Source of the DNA: Pseudomonas sp. ABC1
Lineage (GTDB): Bacteria; Pseudomonadota; Gammaproteobacteria; Pseudomonadales; Pseudomonadaceae
NCBI RefSeq assembly: GCF_013395055.1
Contig: NZ_CP058349.1
Span: 3,347,501-3,411,500, forward strand
Reading direction: 5' to 3'
Length of the DNA stretch: 64,000 nt
Shown here piece after piece: positions 10,473-18,558 of this stretch (the first letter of the stretch is position 1; each line of letters opens with the position of its first letter). Under the pieces are notes generated by a model that was not told the origin of the DNA, searched no databases, and was given only the letters and a program-made list of their open reading frames with translations. The position numbers and the translations under genes are program-made.

Positions 10473-12239
10473 TCATTCGACTAGCCGCACATAGGAGCCC
10501 TGCTGGCGTATCTCTTCGAGAATCTTGTCGAGCCTGGCCTGTATCTGGCCCTCTGCCGCGACGAAGTCGAAACCGGGGAGGTAGGTGATTTCGTTGCCTG
10601 TTTCCGTGCAGCGGGCCAGTCCCGGCCCGGCGATCCGGCGGAAATCTGATGCGCCGTTCACCACGGTTCCTTCGGAGCCGAGGTCATTGTTGGGGATCTC
10701 GTCCTGGCCGATGGCAATCATGTAGAAACGTAATTGGTGTCTGCGGAAGCTGTCGCACAGGCTGGCGAAGCGCTGGGTGATAAGGCTGTCGGTGCCATTC
10801 GAGCCGCTGAGCGGCTGTGCGACATAAGTGTTGTAGGCGTCACTGTCGAACCAGCGCTGATCTGTCGTGTTGACTAGCATGACGATCGCCTTGTAGCTGT
10901 CGCCACCATCTTCTTTGAAGTCCAGCGGCAGTCCATCCGGCAAGCCCCAGCCATTGCTGCCACGGAAGGCGGGTGACAGTGCCATGGCACTCCAGCCCAT
11001 GGCGATGGCGTAGTTGGTGTTAAAACGCGTGGACATCTGGTCGAGGCGCTCTTCGATCTTGTCCATGTCGTTGGTCAATGGCAGCAGTGGCGCGGAAGGA
11101 CAGCCTTTGTCGGCAACCATCCAGCGTGTGTCATTGGTGCCATTTGCTTGGCCGAACATGGGGTTGGGGCCTATCCAGTTGATCGCTGTGGCACCAGGGC
11201 TGCCGTTTTCCGGCAGGTCGTGTCGATAGTAGATGCGGAACTGGCCGGTTGGCGCCTGATCCCAACGGTAGTTCTCGCCTATGTTCAGGCCCCGGTACAT
11301 GCATAGAAGGTTGGCGCGGCGATCCGGAATACGGCGGTCATGCAGGCCGCTGTAGCCGGAACGGAAGAGTGACGTGAGTTCGACCGGGCGCAATGCGGCA
11401 GGAATGGCCCAGCTACTCAGCCGCAGCATATGCCGGGAACTGGGGCCAGCAGGAGTGCGTGACTCGGGATTGGTATAGTCGGGCGAGACATTGACGGCCT
11501 GGCTGTAGGGCACCAGTGCCAGCCATGCATCTTCCCGGTCTTGTATCAGTTGATTGGCAAAACGCTTGCCTAGACGGCGCAGCACTGCCAGGTTACCGGC
11601 GCTTTCCGCGCCCGAGTTGGGCAGCGTCAGTACCACTTCCAGTGCGCTGGGCTGTACTTCCACCGTGGAGTGGACTCGGATCTTTTCAGGAGCGCTACCC
11701 AGTAGTTCGGCGTCTGCCTGGAAGTTCACGGCAACCCTGTAGCGGATACGCGCCTGTTCACTTCTTTCTTCGGTCAGGACAATGTCGTCGCTGTCGAGCT
11801 GTCTGCCGAGTTCGCTGTCCATACCCAGGTTATTGAGAACATAGCGAGAGGCCAAAATCTGCAGGCTTTCAAGGGGCTGCCCCCCTTTTCCAAGTCGTTC
11901 CTTGCCCACTGCCATGGCGGCCGCATCGGTCGCACGTTTCACCTGTGCCGCACTGTTGGTCATGCGGCTGGTTTCGATGGAGTAGGCGGTCGCCAGCAGT
12001 GCGCCGCCCAGGGCCAGGACCATGAAGGGCGCGATACCGCCATCCTGTTTGCGCATGAAGGCGCTGAAAGGGTTGCGGCGACGAGCGAGGAAACGGGAGG
12101 GGAGGCGAGCAGCCGAGGGGCTTGAGAGGCCTTCATGTGCCAGCCCGGCGACAGCGATCATGGCCGTCAGCCCGGCGCGGTTTGCAGCGGCTTCCAGCAG
12201 TCGCTCCAGCCAGTGGCGAAATAGGGCGGGGTGCTTCAT
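10473..12239 (-). CDS. TadG-like membrane protein with pilin-type N-terminus (putative Flp pilus assembly/VWA-like)
   Basis: About 588 residues. After a variable, Arg-rich N-terminus the sequence has the TadE/TadG hallmark: a short basic stretch (MRKQDGGIAPF), one hydrophobic helix (MVLALGGALLATAYSIETS), then an amphipathic region with AAQVKRATDAAAMA. The remainder looks like a large extracytoplasmic domain with a VWA-like part (IVMLVNTTDQRWF, and SLCDSFRRHQLRFYMIAIG near the end). The frame stays open to 12335. I chose the ATG at 12239 because AGGA lies 12 bases before it; the ATG at 12251 abuts the same AGGA. It ends 56 bases before the giant LEPR-XLL gene on the same strand, so the two are likely one operon. 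No other tad genes are visible, so it may act with the giant protein rather than in a classical Flp pilus. Confidence 0.7.
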   Translation of the reverse strand: MKHPALFRHWLERLLEAAANRAGLTAMIAVAGLAHEGLSSPSAARLPSRFLARRRNPFSAFMRKQDGGIAPFMVLALGGALLATAYSIETSRMTNSAAQVKRATDAAAMAVGKERLGKGGQPLESLQILASRYVLNNLGMDSELGRQLDSDDIVLTEERSEQARIRYRVAVNFQADAELLGSAPEKIRVHSTVEVQPSALEVVLTLPNSGAESAGNLAVLRRLGKRFANQLIQDREDAWLALVPYSQAVNVSPDYTNPESRTPAGPSSRHMLRLSSWAIPAALRPVELTSLFRSGYSGLHDRRIPDRRANLLCMYRGLNIGENYRWDQAPTGQFRIYYRHDLPENGSPGATAINWIGPNPMFGQANGTNDTRWMVADKGCPSAPLLPLTNDMDKIEERLDQMSTRFNTNYAIAMGWSAMALSPAFRGSNGWGLPDGLPLDFKEDGGDSYKAIVMLVNTTDQRWFDSDAYNTYVAQPLSGSNGTDSLITQRFASLCDSFRRHQLRFYMIAIGQDEIPNNDLGSEGTVVNGASDFRRIAGPGLARCTETGNEITYLPGFDFVAAEGQIQARLDKILEEIRQQGSYVRLVE

Positions 12240-12323
12240 GGGGGTATGCATTCCTGAGCCTGCAGCCGTTCGTCGAGTGAACGGCTGGGTGGGCAAAATA
12301 AGAATACTTCCCAATATCGGCAA

Positions 12324-12349
12324 GTTAAGCATCATTAAGAATGCTTAAC
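12324..12349. promoter_or_regulatory. perfect inverted repeat upstream of the TadG-like/giant-protein operon
   Basis: GTTAAGCAT (12324-12332) and ATGCTTAAC (12341-12349) form a perfect 9-bp inverted repeat with an 8-bp spacer in an AT-rich pocket. It lies between the end of the DUF454 gene and the start of the TadG-like gene. There is no T-run, so a protein-binding operator is more likely than a terminator. The cognate regulator is unknown. Confidence 0.4.
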
Positions 12350-12373
12350 GAATGCGCTTGCGCCTCATGGCGA

Positions 12374-12811
12374 TCACTTGTCGCCCAGTGCGGGCAGTTC
12401 CTCGTCGCAGCCAATGTGCTCGGGGCGTGACCAGATCCAGGCGGCGCCGATGGCCATGCCGCCTGCGGCGAGCGCCATCAGCCAGAGGGGTGGGCTATGC
12501 CAGATCAGCAGGCCCAGGCAGGCGAGCATGGAGAGGCTGGCAAAGGCTTTGCTCTTGCGGGTGATGACCCCGCCATTGCGCCAGTTGTGCAGCAAAGGAC
12601 CGAAGACCCTGTGATTCTCCAGCCAGTTGCTCAGGCGTGGCGAACTGCGGGCTGCCGCCCAGGCGCTGAGCAGGACGAACTCCGTGCTCGGCAAGCCCGG
12701 TATGAAGAGCCCGAGGATAGCGCAGCCCAGGCTGAGGTAGGCCAGGACTATGAACGCCACCTTCTTGAGGCCGGTGGCGGGAGTCGGTGGAGGTTTCTTA
12801 TATAAAGACAT
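12374..12811 (-). CDS. DUF454 (YbaN-like) inner-membrane protein
   Basis: A 145-residue protein from the ATG at 12811 (MSLYKKPP). The frame extends upstream to 12889 but those residues are not family-like. Two or three hydrophobic segments surround the DUF454 signature LGLFIPGLPSTEFVLLSAW followed by ARSSPRLSNWLENHRVFGP. Family members are small membrane proteins of unknown function with this length. The C-terminus is short and acidic. It stands alone, with the palindrome at 12324-12349 after its stop. The family call is firm; no biochemical role can be given. Confidence 0.8.
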   Translation of the reverse strand: MSLYKKPPPTPATGLKKVAFIVLAYLSLGCAILGLFIPGLPSTEFVLLSAWAAARSSPRLSNWLENHRVFGPLLHNWRNGGVITRKSKAFASLSMLACLGLLIWHSPPLWLMALAAGGMAIGAAWIWSRPEHIGCDEELPALGDK

Positions 12812-13009
12812 GGCAAGGCAGGTGTGGCGGGTGAAGGCAGGGTGCATGCGTGCAGACGCAACGCATCTCGTTGGCGCAGTTAAATTCAAGGAAAGGGTCG
12901 GCGCCAGTTAATAAAACTTCATGTTTGTCAGGCGGCGTGTCGTCTGTATGGCTGCGCTGGGGCCAGACGTTTCGTCGCAGCGGATTCGTCACATCGACGG
13001 CGATAAAAT

Positions 13010-13038
13010 TTGATCATCGAGGCGATAAAGGGCATAGT
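13010..13038 (+). promoter_or_regulatory. candidate sigma-70 promoter for the NlpC/P60 lipoprotein gene
   Basis: TTGATC (13010-13015) and CATAGT (13033-13038) are separated by 17 bases, about 40 bases before the downstream start codon. The match is moderate. Confidence 0.3.
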
Positions 13039-13076
13039 CGCGCCTTCATTATTTTTCTATCGACACGGTCGTGCCC

Positions 13077-13706
13077 ATGCTAAAGCGCTTCGCACCCCTC
13101 GTGCCCTTCGCACTGACAGCCTTGTTGGCTGCCTGCGCCGCCCAGCCGACGCAGCCGGAAATCGTGCAGCAGCCCCAGCCTCGCTTGCAGCCACTGGTGC
13201 TGCAGACGACCGAAACACCGGTCGAAGTCGAGCAGCCTGCCGAGCCGACTCATGATTTCTCCAGCGCACAAGGCTATGAAATGCCTGTGCTGGCGGACAG
13301 CATCTTGGAACGCGGTTTCAAACTGGTGGGAACGCCTTATCGTTACGGCGGAGCCTCCACCAAGACTGGCTTCGATTGCAGTGGTTTCGTCGGCTTCCTC
13401 TTTCGCAAGGAAGCGGGCATAGAGCTGCCACGCTCCACCCGCGAAATGATCAACCTGGATGCACCGCTGGTTAAGCGCTCCGACCTCGAGCCGGGCGACG
13501 TGGTGTTCTTCAACGACCGTGGGCGCGGTCGTGTCACCCATGCCGGCATCTATATCGGCGACGACCAGTTCATTCATTCCTCCAGCAGCCGCAGCGGCGG
13601 TGTGCGGGTGGACAGCCTGGATGACAAGTACTGGCGCGCCAGCTACATGAAAGCCAAACGCGTCCTGGCGCTGGCTTCCGTGGACGGGGCTACCGTCCAC
13701 CGCTGA
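13077..13706 (+). CDS. NlpC/P60 (C40) peptidoglycan endopeptidase lipoprotein
   Basis: A 209-residue lipoprotein. The signal peptide ends in lipobox LAAC at about residue 20, followed by a Pro/Gln-rich linker and a C-terminal NlpC/P60 domain. The catalytic Cys is in TGFDCSGFVGF, the His in VTHAGIYIG, and a supporting segment is FIHSSSSRSGGVRVDSL. The family cleaves peptide stems of peptidoglycan in the periplasm. I chose the ATG at 13077 over the in-frame GTG at 13071; there is no strong ribosome-binding site for either. The next gene is a diverged paralogue in the same orientation, now frameshifted, so this pair is probably an old tandem duplication like paired NlpC/P60 lipoproteins in other pseudomonads. 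Confidence 0.88.
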   Translation: MLKRFAPLVPFALTALLAACAAQPTQPEIVQQPQPRLQPLVLQTTETPVEVEQPAEPTHDFSSAQGYEMPVLADSILERGFKLVGTPYRYGGASTKTGFDCSGFVGFLFRKEAGIELPRSTREMINLDAPLVKRSDLEPGDVVFFNDRGRGRVTHAGIYIGDDQFIHSSSSRSGGVRVDSLDDKYWRASYMKAKRVLALASVDGATVHR

Positions 13707-13821
13707 TGGTGTCGATCTGCGCCCAGGCCGGCTTACGGTGGCCTGCGCGCAAGCGGCTCCAGATTGTGTTTTACCTGCGGCCCATGCACAGTGACCGCTC
13801 ATTCGTTGGGAGCCGTTCCGT

Positions 13822-14354
13822 ATGATCGTGCCGGCCAGATTCGCTCTTCTCTTCTGCTGTGCCTTGCTGGCCGCATGTTCCAGCGCTCCTACCCCTGTTC
13901 CCCAGGAACGCTCCCGTCCAGATAGCGTTTTGCCCATGGCCGTTTCCGGCACGGCCGAAGACGTGCTGTTCAGCGCCCTCGGGCTGGTGGGCACGCCTTA
14001 TCGCTGGGGGGGAATACCCCTGAAAGCGGCTTCGATTGCAGTGGCCTGATCGGTTATGTCTACCGTGGCGCAGCCGGTGTGGCGCTGCCGCGTACGACCC
14101 AGGAAATGATGGGCGCCAGTGGTGCCAAGGTAGGGCGCGATGCCCTGCGCTCGGGTGACCTGGTGTTCTTCGCGACCAACGGTGGCCGACGGGTCAGTCA
14201 CGCGGGCATCTACGTCGGTGAAGGTCGTTTCGTGCATGCGCCCTCCAGTGGCGGCACGGTGCGCTTGGACAGCCTCTCCAACAGCTATTGGCACAAGAAC
14301 TACATCGCGGCCAAGCGGGTTCTGGGCTCCGATAGCCTGGCTCGCAATCCCTGA
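13822..14354 (+). pseudogene. second NlpC/P60 lipoprotein, frameshifted at a G homopolymer
   Basis: The first part (13822-14049) encodes a signal peptide with lipobox LAAC and the start of an NlpC/P60 domain (LVGTPYRWGG), then leaves frame. The second part resumes in another frame with the catalytic Cys segment (SGFDCSGLIGYVYRG, read from about 14020) and continues through VSHAGIYVG to 14354. Inserting one G in the run at 14006-14012 (7 G, 8 expected) restores one intact reading frame of about 178 residues. The domain is otherwise complete and well conserved, including catalytic Cys and His. So this is a recent inactivation, a slippage-prone phase-variable tract, or a sequencing error. The upstream paralogue at 13077-13706 is intact. 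Confidence 0.85.
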
Positions 14355-14494
14355 GCGTTCCGGGCGCCAGCGCGCTCAAGTGACCCTGGCAGGGAGAGAC
14401 CAGGTGTCATATCCGAATGAAGTCGGTGCGCATGGCGCACCCTACGCAGGCCTGCTCGTGAGCTGTCGAACAGGCCTTGAGGTTTTCCGGTTCC

Positions 14495-15436
14495 ATGCTC
14501 GATCTTTTCATTCAGACCCTGAACGTCACGGCGCCGGTATTCGCCATGATGTTCCTCGGTTTGCTGTTGCGTCGCCTGGGTTGGATCGATAGCACGTTCA
14601 TCAGTACGGCCTCGATCCTGGTGTTTCGTGGCACCATGCCTACGCTGCTTTTCCTTTCCATCCTACGGGCGGACCTGTCGACGGCCCTGGCGCCTGCGCT
14701 GCTGGGGTATTTCTGCCTGGCGACCATCGCGAGCTTCCTGATGGCCTGGGGGTGGGCGCTCTGGCGTTGCCCGCACATCGACCGCGGTGTCTATGTGCAG
14801 GGCGCCTTTCGTGGGAACAACGGCATCATCGGGCTGGCCCTGGCGGCCAGCCTCTATGGGCACCTGGGGCTTTCCCTCGGCAGTGTGCTCGCCGGGGCCG
14901 CGATCCTTTGCTACAACACGCTGTCGTCGGTAATTCTTGCGCTCTATAGCCCGGCGGCGCGCTCGGATGTACGCAGTATCCTGCGCAATATCGCCAGTAA
15001 TCCGCTGATTCTCGGCATCGTGCTGGCCATTCCATTCGCCTATTGGCAGGTTCCCTTGCCGGAGTGGTTGCTCAAGTCGGGGGATTATTTTGCGCAGATG
15101 ACCTTGCCGCTGGCGTTGATCTGCATTGGCGGAACGCTGTCTCTCAGCGGCTTGCGCGACAGCGGAAAGGTCGCACTGAGTTGCAGCCTGATGAAGATGG
15201 TCAGCTTGCCGCTGCTGCTGACGCTGGGTGCCTGGCTGCTGGGCTTCCGGGGGGCAGAGCTGGGCATTCTCTTTCTGTATTTCGCCAGCCCGACTGCCGC
15301 GGCCAGCTTCGTCATGGCCAAGGCCATTGGCTCCAATCACCAGTTGGCGGCGGCGATCATTGCCATCACCACGTTGATGGCTGTCATCAACACCAACCTG
15401 GGGTTGTTCGTCCTGCAATGGGGCGGCTGGATCTGA
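14495..15436 (+). CDS. AEC-family (auxin efflux carrier-like) membrane transporter
   Basis: About 313 residues from the ATG at 14495, with GAGG about 12 bases upstream; an in-frame TTG at 14477 is possible. The protein has roughly ten hydrophobic segments in the two-fold AEC pattern. Family features include the N-terminal PVFAMMFLGLLLRRLGWI, the central RGNNGIIGLALA and the C-terminal SPTAAASFVMAKAIGSN. AEC proteins export or exchange small organic acids and similar compounds across the inner membrane; the substrate cannot be read from sequence. It is a single gene, convergent with the exchanger-like gene, and the inverted repeat at 15457-15524 sits between the two stops. Confidence 0.85.
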   Translation: MLDLFIQTLNVTAPVFAMMFLGLLLRRLGWIDSTFISTASILVFRGTMPTLLFLSILRADLSTALAPALLGYFCLATIASFLMAWGWALWRCPHIDRGVYVQGAFRGNNGIIGLALAASLYGHLGLSLGSVLAGAAILCYNTLSSVILALYSPAARSDVRSILRNIASNPLILGIVLAIPFAYWQVPLPEWLLKSGDYFAQMTLPLALICIGGTLSLSGLRDSGKVALSCSLMKMVSLPLLLTLGAWLLGFRGAELGILFLYFASPTAAASFVMAKAIGSNHQLAAAIIAITTLMAVINTNLGLFVLQWGGWI

Positions 15437-15456
15437 AAGCCTGCGGTGCATCGCGT

Positions 15457-15524
15457 GTAGGGTGGGTTGAGCGCAGCGATACCCGCCGAGCGCATATCCT
15501 GGGTGTCGCTGCGCTCGACCCTAC
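15457..15524. repeat. imperfect inverted repeat between convergent genes
   Basis: GTAGGGT...GAGCGCAGCGA (from 15457) pairs with TCGCTGCGCTC...ACCCTAC (ending 15524). It lies between convergent stops and resembles the dispersed 'GTAGGGTGGGTTGAGCGCAGCGA' type of intergenic repeat seen in many gammaproteobacteria. It may work as a bidirectional terminator, although it has no T-run. A related short piece (GGTGCGCATGGCGCACC type) occurs at about 14424-14448. Confidence 0.55.
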
Positions 15525-15548
15525 GACGCGTGGGCGAATGGCGTTTGC

Positions 15549-16613
15549 TCAGCTCCGGGTCTTTCTCTGTAGCCAGATGGGGATGGACAGCGCCAGGATC
15601 GTCAGTGGCAGCGCATACGCGAACAGGATGTGGTCGAGACGCTCGAGCTGCGGCCGTCCGGTGGCGAACAGGGCGAGATACAGCACATAAGCGGCGTAGT
15701 GGCCGAGCAGCAACACCCCTTGCCAGCGCGGCATTCGACCGGCACAGGCGATCATCAGGCAGGCCAGGGTCGCCATCAGCATGACCGGGAAGTCGATATC
15801 CAGCGCGTTGGGGGAGACCGACAGAGAATGTGGTGAAAGCAGCGCCGCCAGCCCCAGTACGAGCAGCAGGTTGATGATGCAGGCGGCAACGATATGGCTA
15901 GCCGCCCGTTCGCGCTCACCGTGCAGGAGCCTGCCAACGACACTGAACAGCAGCGGTATGCTGGTGAGCAGTGCCAGCAGCGTCAGCCCGGCGAGCAGGT
16001 CCGAGAGGCCCAGCGCCAGTGCCATGTCCCGTGTGCCGTCGAGCAGACGGACGGCTCCGCTGTACAGAAGCGCAATGCCCAGTAGCAGTTGGAGTGGCGC
16101 CAGTACCCAGGTGCGCCGACGGCGCCTGGTGTTTGTGCTGCTGTCTTCGTTCACCACCGCTGAAGCTTTCATTGCACGCCAGTGCCACAAAGCGTAAGCG
16201 AGGGCGCCCAGCAGCAGAAGGCTGGCATCCAGGCGGTCCAGTGTACTGTCCTGGGCCAGGAGGAACGCCAGCAGCAGGGCGCCAAGCAGGATGGGCAGTT
16301 CCACGCGCAGCAGGCGTGCAGGCAGTAGCAGGGGCGCGAGCAATGCACTGCAACCCAGTACGGGCAGCAGGCCGGCGATATGCCCGCCAAGCACGTTGCC
16401 GAGTGCCAGGTCGCCATGGCCTTGCACCGCAGCGAGGATGCTGACGATGGCTGCCGGCAGCGCGTTGCCAATGGTCGCCAGGGCCCCCGAGTTGGCCAGC
16501 CATGCCTGGCCCATGGCGGAAGACAGGCGGGCGAGTGCCGCCATGCTCATCTCGTTGCCGACCATGAGCAACGTCAGGCCCAGCGCCAGGTGCAGCAGTA
16601 CGATCAGGTCCAT
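15549..16613 (-). CDS. degenerate Ca2+/cation antiporter (CaCA)-like membrane protein
   Basis: About 354 residues from the ATG at 16613; a GTG at 16622 is also in frame. Roughly ten membrane segments are arranged as two halves, each with a CaCA-like alpha-repeat. The first reads IGNALPAAIVS...LALGNVLGGHIAGLLPVLG and the second LTSIPLLFSVVG...IINLLLVLG. In classical exchangers these positions are GTSLPE...GSNIFN, and the Glu is required for cation binding. Here Glu is replaced by Ala in the first repeat and by Leu in the second, so Na+/Ca2+ exchange is doubtful. It follows the RlpA-like gene by 11 bases and is probably transcribed with gatCAB-rlpA. The fold assignment is moderately sure; the substrate is unknown. 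Confidence 0.65.
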   Translation of the reverse strand: MDLIVLLHLALGLTLLMVGNEMSMAALARLSSAMGQAWLANSGALATIGNALPAAIVSILAAVQGHGDLALGNVLGGHIAGLLPVLGCSALLAPLLLPARLLRVELPILLGALLLAFLLAQDSTLDRLDASLLLLGALAYALWHWRAMKASAVVNEDSSTNTRRRRRTWVLAPLQLLLGIALLYSGAVRLLDGTRDMALALGLSDLLAGLTLLALLTSIPLLFSVVGRLLHGERERAASHIVAACIINLLLVLGLAALLSPHSLSVSPNALDIDFPVMLMATLACLMIACAGRMPRWQGVLLLGHYAAYVLYLALFATGRPQLERLDHILFAYALPLTILALSIPIWLQRKTRS

Positions 16614-16624
16614 CTCGGGCACGT

Positions 16625-17044
16625 TCAGCGTCCCAGTGGCTGGATGCGAACAGGCGCCACGCCCGAGCGGAGCATGTCGAGGCGTTGGGCTGCGGCGCGG
16701 GAAAGGTCGATGATACGACCCCGTTTGAAGGGGCCTCGGTCGTTGACGCGGACCGTGACTTCGCGGCCATTGTCCAGGTTGGTGACCCGTACCTGGGTGC
16801 CGAAAGGCAGCGTGCGGTGTGCGGCGGTCAGTGCGTGCTGGTCGAAGCGCTCACCGCTGGCGGTCTTCTTGCCATGGTGGGCGCTGCCGTACCAGGAGGC
16901 CTTGCCTGTCTGCGAGTCACCGCCCCCGAAGGTCGAACAGCCGGTCAGCAGGGTCGCGACCAGCAGCATGCTCCAGGCGGAAAGCGGCAGGCCCTGGTGG
17001 CCTGCTCGAGGCTTGCCGCTTGAAGCGTGCCGCTGTTGTTTCAT
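16625..17044 (-). CDS. RlpA-like double-psi beta-barrel lipoprotein without SPOR domain
   Basis: A 139-residue lipoprotein with lipobox LTGC at about residue 36. The DPBB domain keeps the residues known to matter in RlpA lytic transglycosylases: SGERFD, TAAHRTLPFGT and VNDRGPF. Full-length RlpA of pseudomonads carries a C-terminal SPOR domain for binding denuded septal glycan; this protein ends right after the DPBB, so it may be a soluble-acting glycan-strand enzyme or a structural relative. The start ATG (17044-17042) overlaps the gatB stop in an ATGA, implying translational coupling. The first ~25 codons lie in sequence related to a dispersed repeat (CTTGAAGCGTGCC at 17019-17031, also at 21701-21713), so the N-terminal extension may derive from that repeat. 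Confidence 0.8.
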   Translation of the reverse strand: MKQQRHASSGKPRAGHQGLPLSAWSMLLVATLLTGCSTFGGGDSQTGKASWYGSAHHGKKTASGERFDQHALTAAHRTLPFGTQVRVTNLDNGREVTVRVNDRGPFKRGRIIDLSRAAAQRLDMLRSGVAPVRIQPLGR

Positions 17045-18489
17045 CCTTCCAGTTTCTTCTTCAGCAGTTCGTTGACCTGGCCCGGATTGGCCTTGCCTTT
17101 CGAGGCTTTCATCGCCTGGCCGACGAAGAAGCCGAACATCTTGCCGCGCTTGGCTTCGTCGCTGGCACGGTACTGTTCGACCTGGGCCGCGTTGGCCGCC
17201 AGTACTTCGTCGAGCATGCTTTCGATGGCGCCGCTGTCTGTGACCTGCTTGAGGCCTTTCTGTTCGATGACCTGGTCTGCGCTTTCGCCTTCGCCGTTGG
17301 CCAGCGCTTCCAGCACTACCTTGGCGATCTTGCCGCTGATGGTGTTGTCCTTGATACGCAGGATCAGACCGCCCAATTGCTCGGCGGACACCGGCGACTG
17401 CTCGATCTCCAGATTGTCCTTGTTGAGCAGGCTGGACAGCTCGCCCATGACCCAGTTGGCCGCCAGCTTGGCATCGCCGCAGGTCTTCTCGACCGCCTCG
17501 AAGTAGTCGGCCAGTTCGCGGCTTGCCGAGAGCACGCTGGCGTCATAGGTGGACAGGCCGAACTGGCGTTCGAAGCGTTCGCGCTTCTGGGGCGGCAGCT
17601 CCGGCAGTTCGGCGCGCAAGGCATCCAGGTAACTGCGCTCGATCACCACCGGCAGCAGGTCGGGGCAGGGGAAGTAACGGTAGTCGTTGGCTTCTTCCTT
17701 GCTGCGCATGGAGCGGGTCTGGTCCTTGTTCGGGTCGTACAGGCGGGTTTCCTGCACCACCTTGCCGCCGTCTTCGATCAGTTCGATCTGGCGCTGCACT
17801 TCATGGTTGATGGCTTTTTCGATGAAACGGAACGAGTTGACGTTCTTGATCTCGGCGCGTGTACCGAACTCGGCCTGGCCCTTGGGGCGTACCGAAACGT
17901 TGCAGTCGCAGCGCAGCGAGCCTTCGGCCATGTTGCCGTCGCAGATGCCGAGGTAGCGCACCAGGGCATGGATGGCTTTCACATAAGCCACCGCTTCTTT
18001 TGCCGAGCGGATGTCCGGCTCCGAGACGATCTCCAGCAGTGGCGTGCCGGCGCGGTTCAGGTCGATGCCGCTCATGCCGTGGAAGTCTTCGTGCAGGCTC
18101 TTGCCGGCGTCTTCTTCCAGGTGCGCGCGGGTGATGCCGATGCGTTTGACCGTGCCGTCTTCCAGGGTGATGTCGAGGAAGCCCTTGCCGACGATGGGGT
18201 GGTCCATCTGGCTGGTCTGGTAGCCCTTGGGCAGGTCCGGGTAGAAGTAGTTCTTGCGCGCGAAGACGTTGCGCTCACCGATCTCGGCGTCGATGGCCAG
18301 GCCGAACTGGCAGGCCATGCGTACGGCTTCGGCATTCAGCACTGGCAGGGTGCCGGGCATGCCGAGGTCGACCAGGCTGGCCTGGGTGTTGGGCGCGGCA
18401 CCGAAGGTGGTGGCGCTGCCGGAGAAAATCTTCGACTGGGTGCTGAGCTGGGCATGGATTTCCAGCCCGATTACGGTTTCCCATTGCAT
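17041..18489 (-). CDS. gatB: aspartyl/glutamyl-tRNA amidotransferase subunit B
   Basis: A 481-residue protein from the ATG at 18489 (MQWETVIGLEIHAQL) with GAGGAG 9 bases upstream. Subunit B binds the misacylated Asp-tRNA-Asn or Glu-tRNA-Gln and phosphorylates the aminoacyl group, using ammonia delivered from GatA. Family signatures are clear: GLEIHAQL, PGTLPVLN, KNYFYPDLPKGYQTSQ, DLNRAGTPLLEIVSEPD, RCDCNVSVRPKG and a C-terminal YqeY-type tail ending FFVGQAMKASKGKANPGQVNELL. It is last of the gatC-gatA-gatB set, separated from gatA by 69 bases that contain a perfect palindrome. Confidence 0.97.
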   Translation of the reverse strand: MQWETVIGLEIHAQLSTQSKIFSGSATTFGAAPNTQASLVDLGMPGTLPVLNAEAVRMACQFGLAIDAEIGERNVFARKNYFYPDLPKGYQTSQMDHPIVGKGFLDITLEDGTVKRIGITRAHLEEDAGKSLHEDFHGMSGIDLNRAGTPLLEIVSEPDIRSAKEAVAYVKAIHALVRYLGICDGNMAEGSLRCDCNVSVRPKGQAEFGTRAEIKNVNSFRFIEKAINHEVQRQIELIEDGGKVVQETRLYDPNKDQTRSMRSKEEANDYRYFPCPDLLPVVIERSYLDALRAELPELPPQKRERFERQFGLSTYDASVLSASRELADYFEAVEKTCGDAKLAANWVMGELSSLLNKDNLEIEQSPVSAEQLGGLILRIKDNTISGKIAKVVLEALANGEGESADQVIEQKGLKQVTDSGAIESMLDEVLAANAAQVEQYRASDEAKRGKMFGFFVGQAMKASKGKANPGQVNELLKKKLEG

Positions 18490-18520
18490 CTTTGATGCTC
18501 CTCGAATGCGTTGCGGCCTG

Positions 18521-18550
18521 CTCCCCTCTCCCATGAATGGGAGAGGGGAG
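18521..18550. repeat. perfect 14-bp palindrome between gatA and gatB
   Basis: CTCCCCTCTCCCAT (18521-18534) and ATGGGAGAGGGGAG (18537-18550) are separated by two bases. It can form a strong hairpin in the gatA-gatB mRNA, upstream of the gatB ribosome-binding site, with no T-run. It is of the REP-like intergenic type. Confidence 0.7.
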
Positions 18551-18558
18551 GGTATGCC

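Noticed and set aside
13080..13994. 304-residue minus-strand frame across the NlpC/P60 region
   Set aside because: Antisense to two recognisable lipoprotein genes with no supporting motif.
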